Source: Actinoplanes sp. SE50/110 (lineage in GTDB: Bacteria; Actinomycetota; Actinomycetes; Mycobacteriales; Micromonosporaceae). Taken from it: a stretch of 64,000 nucleotides of DNA. Below are positions 46,501 to 54,626 of this stretch, one piece after another. How positions within the stretch are numbered: position 1 is the stretch's first letter; each line of letters begins with the position of its first letter. The translations under genes and the position numbers were made by a program. The notes below the pieces were generated by a model. The model worked only from the letters and a program-made list of their open reading frames with translations, did not search any database and was not told the DNA's origin. The stretch lies in contig NZ_LT827010.1 in NCBI RefSeq assembly GCF_900119315.1, forward strand, positions 7,620,001 through 7,684,000. Direction: 5' to 3'.

Positions 46501-48207
46501 CTCGCGCTGTGGCGCAACGTCCAATACGACAACGGGCCCAAGACCCTGACCGCCACGAAGTACACCCTCAACACTGACGTGTCCAAGTGGGCAACCGTCC
46601 CGACCAGCCTGCAAGCCGCCGACATCAACCGCGACGGCACCCCCGACCTGTGGGCGTTGGGCACCGGAGCGACCGTCACTTCGTACCTGGTCACCGGCGT
46701 GACCAGCACGACCGGCACTACGGGCGCCGTCGCCAACCAGACGCCCCAGACGCTGGTCACCGGTAACCACGCCTGGCTGCTCAACGACCAAAACAGCGGC
46801 AACGTCGACGCCGCAACGGCTAAGGACATCGTCGGCGACCTGGACGCATCCGGGGCCACGGCCGGCGCGGCCGGCGCCACCGACGGGGCCACCTGGGACA
46901 CGAACGACCTGTTCAGCCCCGACGTCGAGCTCAACGGCCCTGACGCGCACACCAAGACGGGCTACCTGACCACCAAGTCGATGCCCGTCCCGACCAACGC
47001 CAGCTTCACCCTCAGCGTCTGGGCCAAACCCACCACCGGCGGCACCGTCCTGTCCCAGGACGGCAAGAACACCGCCGCCTACAAACTGTGGGCCGACCCC
47101 AGCGACAAATCCTGGCGCTTCGCCATGAGCCAGGGCGACACCACTACCGCAACGTGGGACTCCGCCACTGCCGGCCCCGCCAGCGCACCGTGGAACGCCT
47201 GGTCACAGCTCACCGTCACCTACGACGCCACCACCGGCCTAGGAATCCTCTACGTCAACAGCGTCTACATGGCCAGCTTCACCCACACTGTGAAGTGGAC
47301 CCCGGCAGACTCCAACACCACGCCGATGCCGATGCGCATCGGCGCCCACCGGTCCGGAACCGGCACCGCCACCGCCGGATACTTCGGCGGCAAGGTCGCC
47401 TTCGTCCAGACCTGGAACAGGATGTGGAAGTACCCGGTCGCGGGCAACCACGACTTCAACGGTGACGGCCGCAACGACGTCGTGACGGTCGGTTCCGACG
47501 GCAAGATGTGGCTTTACGCCAACCGCAGCACCGGCACCTCCACCTTCGCCGCCCCCGTCTCCATCGGCGTCGGCTGGTCGTCCTACCGCTGGGACATCTC
47601 CGACTGGGACCTCGACGGCTACGCCGACCTCCTCGGGTACACCACCGATGGCATCCTCTGGTGGTACCCCAACAACCACGCCTCCGGATTCCGCAGCCGC
47701 GTCCAACTCGGTGTCGGCTGGAACGGATTCGTCCACTCCACCGGCAACGCGGACGCCAACATGCATCCGGACCACTTCAGCATCAGGACCACGACCGACC
47801 CCTCCGGCAAGGACCCCATCGGCACGCTGTACCACTACCCGAACGGCTGCTGCCGGGTGGTCATCGGCCACGGATGGAGCACGTACCGGATGGTCCCCGG
47901 CGACCTCAACAACGACAACCGCGACGACCTGGTCGCCGTCGACTCCAGCGGCAACCTGTTCATCTACCCCAACACCGGCAACCCGGGTGACCAGATGTTC
48001 ACCGCGGGCCGCACGCAGATCGGCACCGGCTGGGGCTCCTTCAGATACGCCGTCATCGACATCAACGTCGACGGCAAACCCGACATCATCGGCGTCGACG
48101 CCAACGGCAACGCCTACCTCTTCCCCGGCACCGGCGCCGGCACCCTCGGCACCAAAACCCAGATCGGCAGCGGCTGGACGACCACCGTCGCCACCACCAT
48201 CGGATAA
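43534..48207 (+). CDS. Large secreted FG-GAP/VCBS and LamG-like domain protein
   Basis: A 1557-aa exported protein. The signal peptide (WLAAVTGMATLVATSMSSPA then VAA) is clear. A DNRLRE-like beta domain lies near residues 320-500 (WATVAKSHADSNYWKA, RTLLNFALP). FG-GAP-type repeats with calcium-loop signatures appear near 765-1110 (DDFNGDDIADLVTV) and 1302-1552 (HDFNGDGRNDVVTV, GDLNNDNRDDLVAV). Between them, at about 1129-1289, is a LamG/concanavalin-like domain (FTLSVWAKPTTGGTVLSQDG). It is divergent from the RHS toxin; such proteins commonly sit beside actinobacterial RHS genes and may help cell-surface display or adhesion. Followed by a terminator. Confidence 0.8.
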   Translation: MRVLNSRPRWLAAVTGMATLVATSMSSPAVAATPDGDVGYVGNVSKTTSSLLTTDQALAQARKTGTKVEVTAATTATDLLTANPDGTLTMTRTAAPIRQRVGGQWKNLDATLTANPDGSLSPAVSTSPVVLSGGGTSPLAKLSGAGLGFDLSVPMTLPKPTVAGDTATYADVLPGVNLQATASVYGGFSEVFVVRDAAAAANPALKKLVLAAHPSGITLASDAANNVAGKDAAGRTVLSAPTPLMWDSTTTAATTTTQRSAVTPSTTSRNAGAARAASSPDGPGAAANVAPLPTTATSTGITLTPGSMLQDSTTHYPLYIDPDFQWTPASPTLSGWATVAKSHADSNYWKATPDRQGFLQVGYSGDTIVSRTLLNFALPSVLKGATINSAELNMSNNYSYSCDARPISLYAPTTKLTSGNAKWTYWDGVNLGAAVQTQSFAHGYDTSCKPITVGFDVTKTINADVNGSNPQTLQTFMLKAGDETDKWAWKNFLLSTVSMTVTYNHTPDVPTKLTSSPSTACNASPASAVGNGPLSLYAYVTDPDAAAGGSASLGAGFQLYKTQYASLFPSTGDGDSTKLVASTPMSSTASNKNNAVLNVPQDTLSKAADVDGASNKLITQFSWRVRVTDFPASPSDTSHYSKWSAPCTFRYDPTRTGAPTVVLDTTVTDPSVNTFPPVQGKNSRILITPNSNGTTPSGYLIQVNGGAPYKVTADATGAGSAQIKPTRFSNVVTVTSLSPGGNIGDTGSLPVTAYAATPAQPDDFNGDDIADLVTVGGTNNLPPGLWLAAGNNNGQVMPVAANIGVYGTGQATVQTPKSYTGTQVITGRFTGYGSQDVISYHTQKDPAVDPATGTGSILTGSGDGTPIQPSDSNQGTISGLQEISPDDFSSIQGTEPNQVATLNTVAADGTASPFASLLGTSKAADGTYHVNYFENVNGTFGNPVTLAGLLNPAGGTDWKDWTMAGTLTHDPTTGHDSADMFLWNRSTGALALWRNVQYDNGPKTLTATKYTLNTDVSKWATVPTSLQAADINRDGTPDLWALGTGATVTSYLVTGVTSTTGTTGAVANQTPQTLVTGNHAWLLNDQNSGNVDAATAKDIVGDLDASGATAGAAGATDGATWDTNDLFSPDVELNGPDAHTKTGYLTTKSMPVPTNASFTLSVWAKPTTGGTVLSQDGKNTAAYKLWADPSDKSWRFAMSQGDTTTATWDSATAGPASAPWNAWSQLTVTYDATTGLGILYVNSVYMASFTHTVKWTPADSNTTPMPMRIGAHRSGTGTATAGYFGGKVAFVQTWNRMWKYPVAGNHDFNGDGRNDVVTVGSDGKMWLYANRSTGTSTFAAPVSIGVGWSSYRWDISDWDLDGYADLLGYTTDGILWWYPNNHASGFRSRVQLGVGWNGFVHSTGNADANMHPDHFSIRTTTDPSGKDPIGTLYHYPNGCCRVVIGHGWSTYRMVPGDLNNDNRDDLVAVDSSGNLFIYPNTGNPGDQMFTAGRTQIGTGWGSFRYAVIDINVDGKPDIIGVDANGNAYLFPGTGAGTLGTKTQIGSGWTTTVATTIG

Positions 48208-48219
48208 CACCGGCACCAA

Positions 48220-48247
48220 GTGGCCCGCCCCGCCAAGGGCGGGCCAC
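48220..48247 (+). terminator. Terminator after the FG-GAP protein
   Basis: A perfect 11-bp stem (48220-48230 with 48237-48247) with a 6-nt loop, 12 nt after the stop codon. Confidence 0.65.
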
Positions 48248-48372
48248 ACCCGCTTGCCTCCCACACCGCAGCACCTCACCACCGGCGACAGAGCAAAACC
48301 GGCAGCCAGCCGTGAGCCTCATTTGTTCACGCGCGTAGGGTGCCGCCACCGCACGCTAGACGAGGAAAGACC

Positions 48373-49821
48373 ATGGCACGACTACGCAAAGGCACCATCG
48401 CGGTCGTCATCGGCTCACTCAGCCTGACCGCCACCACACCGGCGCACGCCGACGAACCGGTCCCGGACACCACCCCGCCGGTGATCACCTCCACCGGGCT
48501 CACCCCGGGACAACTTGTCGGCGCCTACAAGGGCTTCAAGCCGATCGTGTCCGACAACAGCGGCACCACCCAGATGCAGGTGCTGCTCAACGGCAAACTG
48601 AGCATGACGATGCCCGTCAACTGGGACGGCCCTATCCGACTCAATGCCAAAGCGCTGCCCACCGACACCGACCTTGACGTCACCCTGCGCGTCAAGGACC
48701 CCGCCGGCAACACGACCGATGCCACTACCCGGGTGCACCTGGACTCCAGCCTGCCGACCGCCACCCCTTCGCCCGCCTACGGCACCGCGATGGAGAGCGG
48801 ACCGGTCACCATCACGCTGACCGACGTCCCGGACGACGTCACGAAGATTGCAATGCACTTCTACAGCACCGGCCAGGACGTCATCCGCACCGAAGGCCCC
48901 TGGACCTTCCAGTGGGACGCCAGCGAGCAATCCGAAATCCCGTACTTCATCCTGACCGACCGGGCCGGCAACACCAACAACGTCATCACCGGATACATCG
49001 TCGACAACGACCCCCCGGTCATCGAGCACCTCAGCAACTACATCCCGCAGATCACGCTCAAACCCGGCACCACCACAACGATCGGCGCCTACGCCACCCT
49101 GACCGCCGTGGTCAACGACAAGTCGAGACTCAGCCGCACCGAATGGTGGGTCAACGGCGTCCTGCGCGCCACCAACCCCGACGAATTCCGGCTGACCCCA
49201 GACATGACCACGGGCACGACAGCCACCATCGAACTCCGCGTCTGGGACGGAGCAGGACACCCTGCCAGCGCGATATTCCCGCTCGCGATCGACCGCGTCG
49301 GCCCGAGCATCAGCAACATCACCCCCGACGCCATGGCGCTCGTCCGGGGCACTAGCTTCACCACGACCGTCGTCGCCAGCGACCCCAACGGCGTCGCCGA
49401 CTTCACCGTGTACAGCGGCAGCGACGCCGCCAGCGGAAATTCCCAGCAGCAGGTGCCGACCGGACGCGACGGCCGACTCACCTACACCTGGCAGGCCACC
49501 GACCGCTTCGGCAACGAAACCTCCGCCAGCCGCACCGTCGTCGTCGACAACACCAAACCGGCCCTCGCGTTCGGCGCAGCACCCGCCAACGGCGCCAAAC
49601 TGACCAAGACCGCCACGATCACCGCCACCGCCAGCGACCACAACCGGATCGCCAAGGTGCAAATGTTGGTCAACGGCAAGATCGTTGCCACCGACACCAC
49701 CCCCGGCTACCGCTTCGTCCTGAACCCGGCCAAGTACGGCAGGACGTTCACCGTGCAGCTACGCGCCTACGACAAAGCCGGCAACGTCTCCCACAGCAGC
49801 ACCCGCACCTACCACCGCTGA
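48373..49821 (+). CDS. Secreted protein with tandem Ig-like domains
   Basis: A 482-aa exported protein with signal peptide IAVVIGSLSLTATTPAHA. The mature chain is built of about four bacterial Ig-like domains, recognisable by repeated phrases such as VRVKDPAGNTTDATTRV, ILTDRAGNTNN, QATDRFGNETSASRTVVVD and RAYDKAGNVSHSS. It has no catalytic motif. ATG 48373 has GAGGAAAG 5 nt upstream. It follows the FG-GAP gene in the same direction but after a terminator. An adhesive or cell-wall role is likely. An IS630 remnant begins 65 nt beyond its stop, so genes that once followed may be lost. Confidence 0.75.
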   Translation: MARLRKGTIAVVIGSLSLTATTPAHADEPVPDTTPPVITSTGLTPGQLVGAYKGFKPIVSDNSGTTQMQVLLNGKLSMTMPVNWDGPIRLNAKALPTDTDLDVTLRVKDPAGNTTDATTRVHLDSSLPTATPSPAYGTAMESGPVTITLTDVPDDVTKIAMHFYSTGQDVIRTEGPWTFQWDASEQSEIPYFILTDRAGNTNNVITGYIVDNDPPVIEHLSNYIPQITLKPGTTTTIGAYATLTAVVNDKSRLSRTEWWVNGVLRATNPDEFRLTPDMTTGTTATIELRVWDGAGHPASAIFPLAIDRVGPSISNITPDAMALVRGTSFTTTVVASDPNGVADFTVYSGSDAASGNSQQQVPTGRDGRLTYTWQATDRFGNETSASRTVVVDNTKPALAFGAAPANGAKLTKTATITATASDHNRIAKVQMLVNGKIVATDTTPGYRFVLNPAKYGRTFTVQLRAYDKAGNVSHSSTRTYHR

Positions 49822-49886
49822 CCGCATGCCGCTGACCGGGCGGGCCGCCCCCCGGCCCGTCCCGTCAGCGCAAGCTGCGCCGTCCT

Positions 49887-50235
49887 ACCTGTCGGCGAAC
49901 AAAACACCGACCATCCGGGCCTGGGCCGCTCGTAACAAGGTCGAGCTGTGCCTGACGCCGACCAGCGCGTCCTGGGCCAACCCGATCGAGGCGCAGTTCG
50001 GGCCGCTACGCATGTTCACCATGGCGAACTCGAACCACCCAAACCACACCGTCCTGGCCCGCAAACTGCAGCAATACCTGCGCTGGCGCAACGCCAACGC
50101 CCGCCACCCCGACGTCCTGGCCGCGCAACGCCGCGAACGAGCCCGAGCCCGCAGCGAACGCCAACAACGCTGGGGCCGACCCCGAACCAAGGCCGCCTAA
50201 CGATCAGACCCGGTGAACGTTCGTGGTCAACGCAC
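49887..50235 (+). mobile_element. 349-bp 3' remnant of the IS630-family element
   Basis: Nearly identical to 51515-51863 of the full element, in the same orientation, including the right inverted repeat. It keeps only the last ~100 codons of the transposase, with the third catalytic residue (E in NPIEAQFG). Few substitutions are seen (for example RARSER versus RVRSER and PRTKAA versus PRAKAA), so the duplication is recent. Confidence 0.9.
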
Positions 50236-50269
50236 TAGCTCAGAACAGATCTCCTGCCGGAGCACTAGA

Positions 50270-50587
50270 CTAGAGCTCTTCCCAAGCCCCCATCTCGGCT
50301 GGGGGTACACCTCGACAGAAATCGAGCAATACATTCCGAGCATGGTTTAGGTCGAGAACAAAATCTCCGGCAAAGACGGCCATTTCTCCCTGTACCGGCA
50401 CCTCCACTAGAGATCCCGGCGGGGCGACTCCGTCACCTTCGAGCAGAAGTACGGTTTCGGGGTCGGTAAAAAGGTGAACTACCGCTTGCCCATCCTGGAA
50501 GCCCACAGTCAGAAGGGGGAAATCAGATTCCGCAAGCCCAATCTGCAAATACCCCCCGCCGCGAGTTGCCAACATGTCGAAAAGCTC
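50270..50587 (-). pseudogene. Immunity-like gene (Imm1-type) truncated by IS630
   Basis: About 105 codons remain, reading DMLATRGGGYLQIGL through AVVHLFTDPETVLLLEGDGV to FVLDLNHARNVLLDFCRGVP. The order of beta strands and the closing helix resemble Imm1-type immunity proteins of polymorphic toxin systems. The frame runs into the IS630 inverted repeat at 50590, which supplies a fortuitous GTG (50602), so the original N-terminus was cut off by the insertion. Lower GC than the backbone. The cognate toxin is not in the window. Confidence 0.55.
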
Positions 50588-50589
50588 TA

Positions 50590-51863
50590 GTGCGTTGACC
50601 ACGAACGTTCACCGGGTCGATGACACGCCGGATCACTTCCACCGGTAACTGCTGGGAACACCTCACTCTCAACGGCGATGACATTCGTCGTGGAGAGTGA
50701 GGTAGCGGGTTGGCCGAGCCGGTCAGGGCACGGCGGTTGACGCAAGAAGAAGGCCGCAAGCTGCAACAACTAGTCCGCAGAGGCAAGCACGATTCGGTCC
50801 GGGTGCGCCGGGCGTTGATCATCATGGCGTCCGCGTCCGGGACACCCGTCGCAGCAATCGCGAGCCTGATCGCCGGGCATGAGGACACCGTCCGCGACGT
50901 GATCCACTCGTTCAACGAGATCGGCTTACGTGCGCTGGACCCTCAGTGGGCGGGAGGCCGTCCCCGCCGGATCAGTGACGACGATGAAGCGTTCATCGTC
51001 GCGACGGCCACGGCCCGCCCGAGCACGCTCGGGCGGCCTTTCACCTGCTGGAGCCTGCGCAAACTCGCCGATTTTCTGGCCACCGACGCCGCTCCTGAAG
51101 TCATCATCGGCCGGGAACGGCTGCGACAGATCCTGCGCCGTAACCAGGTCAGCTGGCAGCGGACCCGGACCTGGAAGCAGTCGAAGGACCCGGACTTCGA
51201 CGCCAAACTCGACCGGATCGAGGAAGTCACCACCCGATTCCCGACCCGCAGCTTTGCGTTCGACCAGTTCGGGCCGTTGTCGATCCGCCCCAACCACGGC
51301 CGCGGCTGGGCCCCGCGATCGCATCCGGACCGGCTGCCGGCGACCTACCATCGCACGCACGGCATCCGCTACTTCCACGGCTGCTACAGCCTCGGCGACG
51401 ACCACCTCTGGGGCGTGAACCGGCGACGCAAAGGCGCAGACCACACCCTGTCCGCGCTGAAGTCCATCCGGAAAGCGCGGCCGGACGGCGCGCCGATCTA
51501 CGTAATCATGGACAACCTGTCGGCGAACAAAACGCCGACCATCCGGGCCTGGGCCGCTCGTAACAAGGTCGAGCTGTGCCTGACGCCGACCAGCGCGTCC
51601 TGGGCCAACCCGATCGAGGCGCAGTTCGGGCCGCTGCGCATGTTCACCATGGCGAACTCGAACCACCCGAACCACACCGTCCTGGCCCGCAAACTGCAGC
51701 AATACCTGCGCTGGCGCAACGCCAACGCCCGCCACCCCGACGTCCTGGCCGCGCAACGCCGCGAACGAGCCCGAGTCCGCAGCGAACGCCAACAACGCTG
51801 GGGCCGACCCCGAGCCAAGGCCGCCTGACGATCAGACCCGGTGAACGTTCGTGGTCAACGCAC
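50590..51863 (+). mobile_element. Complete IS630-family element
   Basis: A 1274-bp element flanked by TA (50588-50589 and 51864-51865), the target duplication of the IS630/Tc1 group. The terminal inverted repeats are perfect over at least 29 bp and begin GTGCGTTGACCACGAACG. It holds one intact transposase gene. Its left end interrupts the immunity-like gene. Confidence 0.92.
50710..51828 (+). CDS. IS630-family transposase
   Basis: A 372-aa DDE transposase. N-terminal helix-turn-helix region (VRRGKHDSVRVRRALIIMAS, VAAIASLIAGHEDTVRDVI) and winged segment GGRPRRIS are typical. The catalytic residues are D in FAFDQFGPL, D in YVIMDNLSAN and E in NPIEAQFG. The gene starts at TTG 50710 with GTGAGGTAG upstream and appears intact, so the element may still be active. 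The same C-terminal segment is present in the upstream remnant. Confidence 0.93.
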   Translation: MAEPVRARRLTQEEGRKLQQLVRRGKHDSVRVRRALIIMASASGTPVAAIASLIAGHEDTVRDVIHSFNEIGLRALDPQWAGGRPRRISDDDEAFIVATATARPSTLGRPFTCWSLRKLADFLATDAAPEVIIGRERLRQILRRNQVSWQRTRTWKQSKDPDFDAKLDRIEEVTTRFPTRSFAFDQFGPLSIRPNHGRGWAPRSHPDRLPATYHRTHGIRYFHGCYSLGDDHLWGVNRRRKGADHTLSALKSIRKARPDGAPIYVIMDNLSANKTPTIRAWAARNKVELCLTPTSASWANPIEAQFGPLRMFTMANSNHPNHTVLARKLQQYLRWRNANARHPDVLAAQRRERARVRSERQQRWGRPRAKAA

Positions 51864-51894
51864 TAGATGATCTTGCGCTCCCATTCTGCTCCCA

Positions 51895-52013
51895 CAGTAA
51901 GGACCACAACAGCAACGGCTCGTTACCGGAAAACCGGTAACGAGCCGTTGACCTGTTAAAACCTTGGTGGGCGATACTGGGATCGAACCAGTGACCTCTT
52001 CCGTGTCAAGGAA
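51895..52013. repeat. Right flanking direct repeat (att region) with tRNA terminator
   Basis: Matches 32608-32727 with one indel and a diverged outer part. It includes a 16-bp perfect hairpin with AAAA loop (51914-51929 with 51934-51949) just beyond the tRNA-Val 3' end, the functional terminator of the tRNA cluster. The inner 50 bp are identical to the left copy. Confidence 0.85.
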
Positions 52014-52039
52014 GCGCGCTCCCGCTGCGCCAATCGCCC
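51965..52039 (-). tRNA. tRNA-Val(GAC)
   Basis: A complete cloverleaf on the minus strand: GGGCGAT acceptor strand, anticodon loop TTGACAC (anticodon GAC) on a CTTCC/GGAAG stem, GGTTCGATCCC T arm, ATCGCCC and encoded ACCA. It is the integration site of the island. Confidence 0.95.
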
Positions 52040-52057
52040 GAGCACAAATGCAAAGCG

Positions 52058-52128
52058 AGGTGGAGACGGGATTTGAACCCGTGTACACGGCTTTGCAGGC
52101 CGTTGCCTCGCCTCTCGGCCACTCCACC
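52058..52128 (-). tRNA. tRNA-Cys(GCA)
   Basis: Minus-strand cloverleaf with GGTGGAG/CTCCACC acceptor stem, anticodon loop containing TGCA, GGGTTCAAATCCC T arm and discriminator T. CCA is not encoded. Confidence 0.93.
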
Positions 52129-52166
52129 GAGCAGGCCGTTCGCGAGGAACCGCAACAGCCTCTCCG

Positions 52167-52239
52167 AGCGGACGACGGGATTCGAACCCGCGACCCTCAC
52201 CTTGGCAAGGTGATGCGCTACCAGCTGCGCTACGTCCGC
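52167..52239 (-). tRNA. tRNA-Gly(GCC)
   Basis: Minus-strand cloverleaf with GCGGACG/CGTCCGC acceptor stem, anticodon loop TTGCCAA on a TCACC/GGTGA stem and GGGTTCGAATCCC T arm. First gene of the Gly-Cys-Val cluster. Confidence 0.95.
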
Positions 52240-52313
52240 GTTGCCGCCCGGTCTCCCCGGCGACGAGAGAAACATTAGCCGACCCCCCGAACCCCCATCG
52301 CAGCGGGGTCGGG

Positions 52314-52344
52314 CCGAGTGGCCGGGGCGGGCCCGGCCACTCGG
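52314..52344 (-). terminator. Terminator after the astacin gene
   Basis: A perfect 13-bp stem (52314-52326 with 52332-52344) and 5-nt loop, 12 nt beyond the astacin stop. It insulates the tRNA cluster. Confidence 0.65.
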
Positions 52345-52355
52345 GAAAGGGCAGC

Positions 52356-54221
52356 TCAAAGCTGCCAGGTGTGCCAGATACGGCCTTTTTCGCCGAGCCC
52401 GAACACTTCGAGCCGGCCGTCGGCGTTGGCGAGCACGGCCAGGTTGGTCAGGTAGTCACTGTCGGTGTAGAGCTCGCGCCAGCCGCCGATCCAGCCGCCG
52501 TCGGGCCGCATCTGCCAGGTGTGCCAGATCCGTCCCTGGCTGTTCACCCCGAAGATTTCGAGGCGGCCGTCGGCGTTGCGGGCGGCGCGCAGTACCCGGA
52601 GCCGGTCGGTCCGGCTGTACAGCTCGGCCCAGCCGCCGTTCCAGCCGTTGCTCGGAGCGGTCTGCCAGGTGTGCCAGATCCGGCCCTCGGCGTTGATCCC
52701 GAAGACCTCCAGCCGCCCGTCCGCGTTGTTGATCACGTCGAGGGAGACGAGCCGGTCCACCGGGCTGTACAGCTCGCTCCAGCCGTTGACCCAGCCACCG
52801 TTGGGCCGCACCTGCCAGGTGTGCCAGATCCGGCCCTCGGCGTTGCTCCCGAAGATCTCCAGGCGGCCGTCGGCGTCCCGGGCCGCGCGGAGGGTGTGCA
52901 GGCGGTCGACCGGGCTGTACAGCTCGGCCCAGCCACCGTTCCAGCCGTTGTCGGGCGCGGTCTGCCAGGTGTGCCAGATCCGCCCCTCGGCGTTGATCCC
53001 GAAGACCTCCAGCCGCCCGTCCGCGTTGTTGATCACGTCGAGGGAGACGAGCCGGTCGTGCGGGCCGTAGAGCTCGGCCCAGCCGCCGGCCCACCCGTTG
53101 CCGGGCGCGGTCTGCCAGGTGTGCCAGATCCGGCCGTCCCGGTTCACCCCGAAGAGCTCCAGCCGGCCGTCCCGGTTGCGGGCCGCGCGCAGCTGGGTGA
53201 GCCGGTCGACGTCGCTGTACAGCTCGGCCCATCCGCCGGCCCAGCCGCTGCTGGGCCGGGTCTGCCAGGTGTGCCAGATCCGGTCGTCCTCGTTGACGCC
53301 GAAGAGTTCCAGCCGGCCGTCGGCGTTGGCGATCACGTCGAGGGAGCTGAGGTGGTCGCTGTCGCTGTACAGTTCGCTCCAGCCGCCGGCCCAGCCTCCT
53401 CCCAGGATCGCCGCGTACATCTGGTGGACGGCGGCCACGTCGCTCGCCGACAGTTTCGTCCGCTGGCCGATCTGCACGTTCGCCTGCAGCGGCACGATGG
53501 TGTCCTGACCGTTGGCGCTGAACGCGTTCCGCGGGTAATGCATGATCGAGCCGTAGTCGTAGCCCTCGAGGTCGTCGCCGTCGGTGATGTGCTGGTCGAA
53601 GTTGTGTTCCAGGCCGGCCTGGATGTTGGCCCAGTTGATCCGGACGAACATGTCGCGGTCCTCGCGGCTCTGCTCGTGCCACAGACCGACCGCGTGCCCG
53701 ATCTCGTGGATCGCGTTTCCGGCCGTGCAGCCGGCGCCCAGACTGATCGTCTGCATGCCGTTGCCCTGCATGCCGACGAACGACCAGCAGCCGCCCTGCT
53801 CGCTGAACCGGACGTAGTTCGGGTACTGCCCGGCGTTGGCCGCGGTCCGCGCCACGAACCGGATCCGGGTGTTCGCCTCCCAGTGGGCGATCGCGTCGGT
53901 CACCCGCCGCTGGTCCGGCAGGGCCGGGTCGATCTCGTACGGGATCAGCGCGTTCGGCCACCGGAACCGGGTGCCGCTGATCGCCACCGCGGAGGCGATG
54001 TCGCCGGCCACGGCCTGCTCGCGCGCGTCCGCGAGCTGCCGTTCCAGTTGTTCCACGGTGCCGAGGGCGATGTCCCCCTCGAAGATCGCCAGCCCGTCGA
54101 TCCGGCTGAACACCACCGGCCGGGGACGGAACGTGACCCCGGAGATCATCGCGGTGCCGCGTTCGCCACCGCGGAACTCGCCCTGGTTACGCCATGGACC
54201 CGGCGTCTCCACCTGTGTCAT
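52356..54221 (-). CDS. Astacin-family metalloprotease with seven-repeat beta-propeller
   Basis: A 621-aa protein. The M12A zinc motif HEIGHAVGLWHEQSREDRD gives ligands H172, H176 and H182 with catalytic E173; the Met-turn SIMHYP (M227) supplies Y229. The catalytic domain spans about 85-265. From about 275 to the end, seven repeats of about 50 residues each carry the phrase RIWHTWQ with DGRLE(L/V/I)FG, the pattern of seven-bladed lectin-like propellers. No signal peptide is visible at the N-terminus (MTQVETPGPWRNQGEF), which is odd for an astacin; it may be cytoplasmic or use a non-classical route. AAGGAG precedes ATG 54221. The YbaY-like gene lies 30 nt upstream in the same operon. Confidence 0.9.
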   Translation of the reverse strand: MTQVETPGPWRNQGEFRGGERGTAMISGVTFRPRPVVFSRIDGLAIFEGDIALGTVEQLERQLADAREQAVAGDIASAVAISGTRFRWPNALIPYEIDPALPDQRRVTDAIAHWEANTRIRFVARTAANAGQYPNYVRFSEQGGCWSFVGMQGNGMQTISLGAGCTAGNAIHEIGHAVGLWHEQSREDRDMFVRINWANIQAGLEHNFDQHITDGDDLEGYDYGSIMHYPRNAFSANGQDTIVPLQANVQIGQRTKLSASDVAAVHQMYAAILGGGWAGGWSELYSDSDHLSSLDVIANADGRLELFGVNEDDRIWHTWQTRPSSGWAGGWAELYSDVDRLTQLRAARNRDGRLELFGVNRDGRIWHTWQTAPGNGWAGGWAELYGPHDRLVSLDVINNADGRLEVFGINAEGRIWHTWQTAPDNGWNGGWAELYSPVDRLHTLRAARDADGRLEIFGSNAEGRIWHTWQVRPNGGWVNGWSELYSPVDRLVSLDVINNADGRLEVFGINAEGRIWHTWQTAPSNGWNGGWAELYSRTDRLRVLRAARNADGRLEIFGVNSQGRIWHTWQMRPDGGWIGGWRELYTDSDYLTNLAVLANADGRLEVFGLGEKGRIWHTWQL

Positions 54222-54251
54222 CGCGTACTCCTTCGCCTCATTGCGAATCTG

Positions 54252-54626
54252 TCAGGTGACGCGACTCATCGGCACGTCGAGGCCGGCCGGGAAGGCGGCG
54301 ACCGGATACACCCGGGTCGACACGTAGTCACCGGCGGTCACCCCGCCCGACCCGGTGACGTCGACGTGGAACCGCAGCGTGCACCGTCCGGCCGCAGCGG
54401 CCGGCACCCTGATCTCGAACGGCACGCCGTCGCGGCCCGGCAACGCCACGGCCTCCTGCACCGCCTCGGCGATCACCACCGCGGGCGCGTCGGCCCGCCC
54501 GGCGTCCTCGGCCCGGGTCACCACCCGCGCGGCCCGCACCGGCCGCTCCCCGGCCGGCAGCAGGATCCGCCCCCGCACCACGAACTCACCGCCCACACCG
54601 ACCACCCCCGACACTGTTCGCGTCAC
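54252..54626 (-). CDS. YbaY/YscW-like beta-domain protein
   Basis: A 124-aa protein from GTG 54626. The order VVRGRILLPAGERPVRAARV, then RADAPAVVIAEA, a GVPFEIRVPA stretch and STRVYPV matches the YbaY/YscW lipoprotein domain. The signal peptide and lipidation cysteine of the Gram-negative members are absent, so it is predicted to be cytoplasmic or bound to a partner. It ends 30 nt before the astacin gene and is probably co-transcribed, suggesting a chaperone or inhibitor role for the protease. The ribosome site is weak. Confidence 0.6.
   Translation of the reverse strand: MTRTVSGVVGVGGEFVVRGRILLPAGERPVRAARVVTRAEDAGRADAPAVVIAEAVQEAVALPGRDGVPFEIRVPAAAAGRCTLRFHVDVTGSGGVTAGDYVSTRVYPVAAFPAGLDVPMSRVT

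Larger units (their letters stand above)
32678..52013. mobile_element. 19.3-kb genomic island integrated in tRNA-Val(GAC)
   Basis: Bounded by 50-bp perfect direct repeats derived from the tRNA-Val 3' half. It contains an integrase remnant, two IS families, a phosphoribosyltransferase, an RHS toxin with likely immunity gene, two large secreted proteins and an orphan immunity fragment. Several genes have lower GC and looser codon use than the backbone, for example the immunity gene at 35.6-36.2 kb and the toxin tail at 36.4-37.4 kb. No intact integrase, excisionase or transfer gene is present, so the island appears immobile now. Confidence 0.8.
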
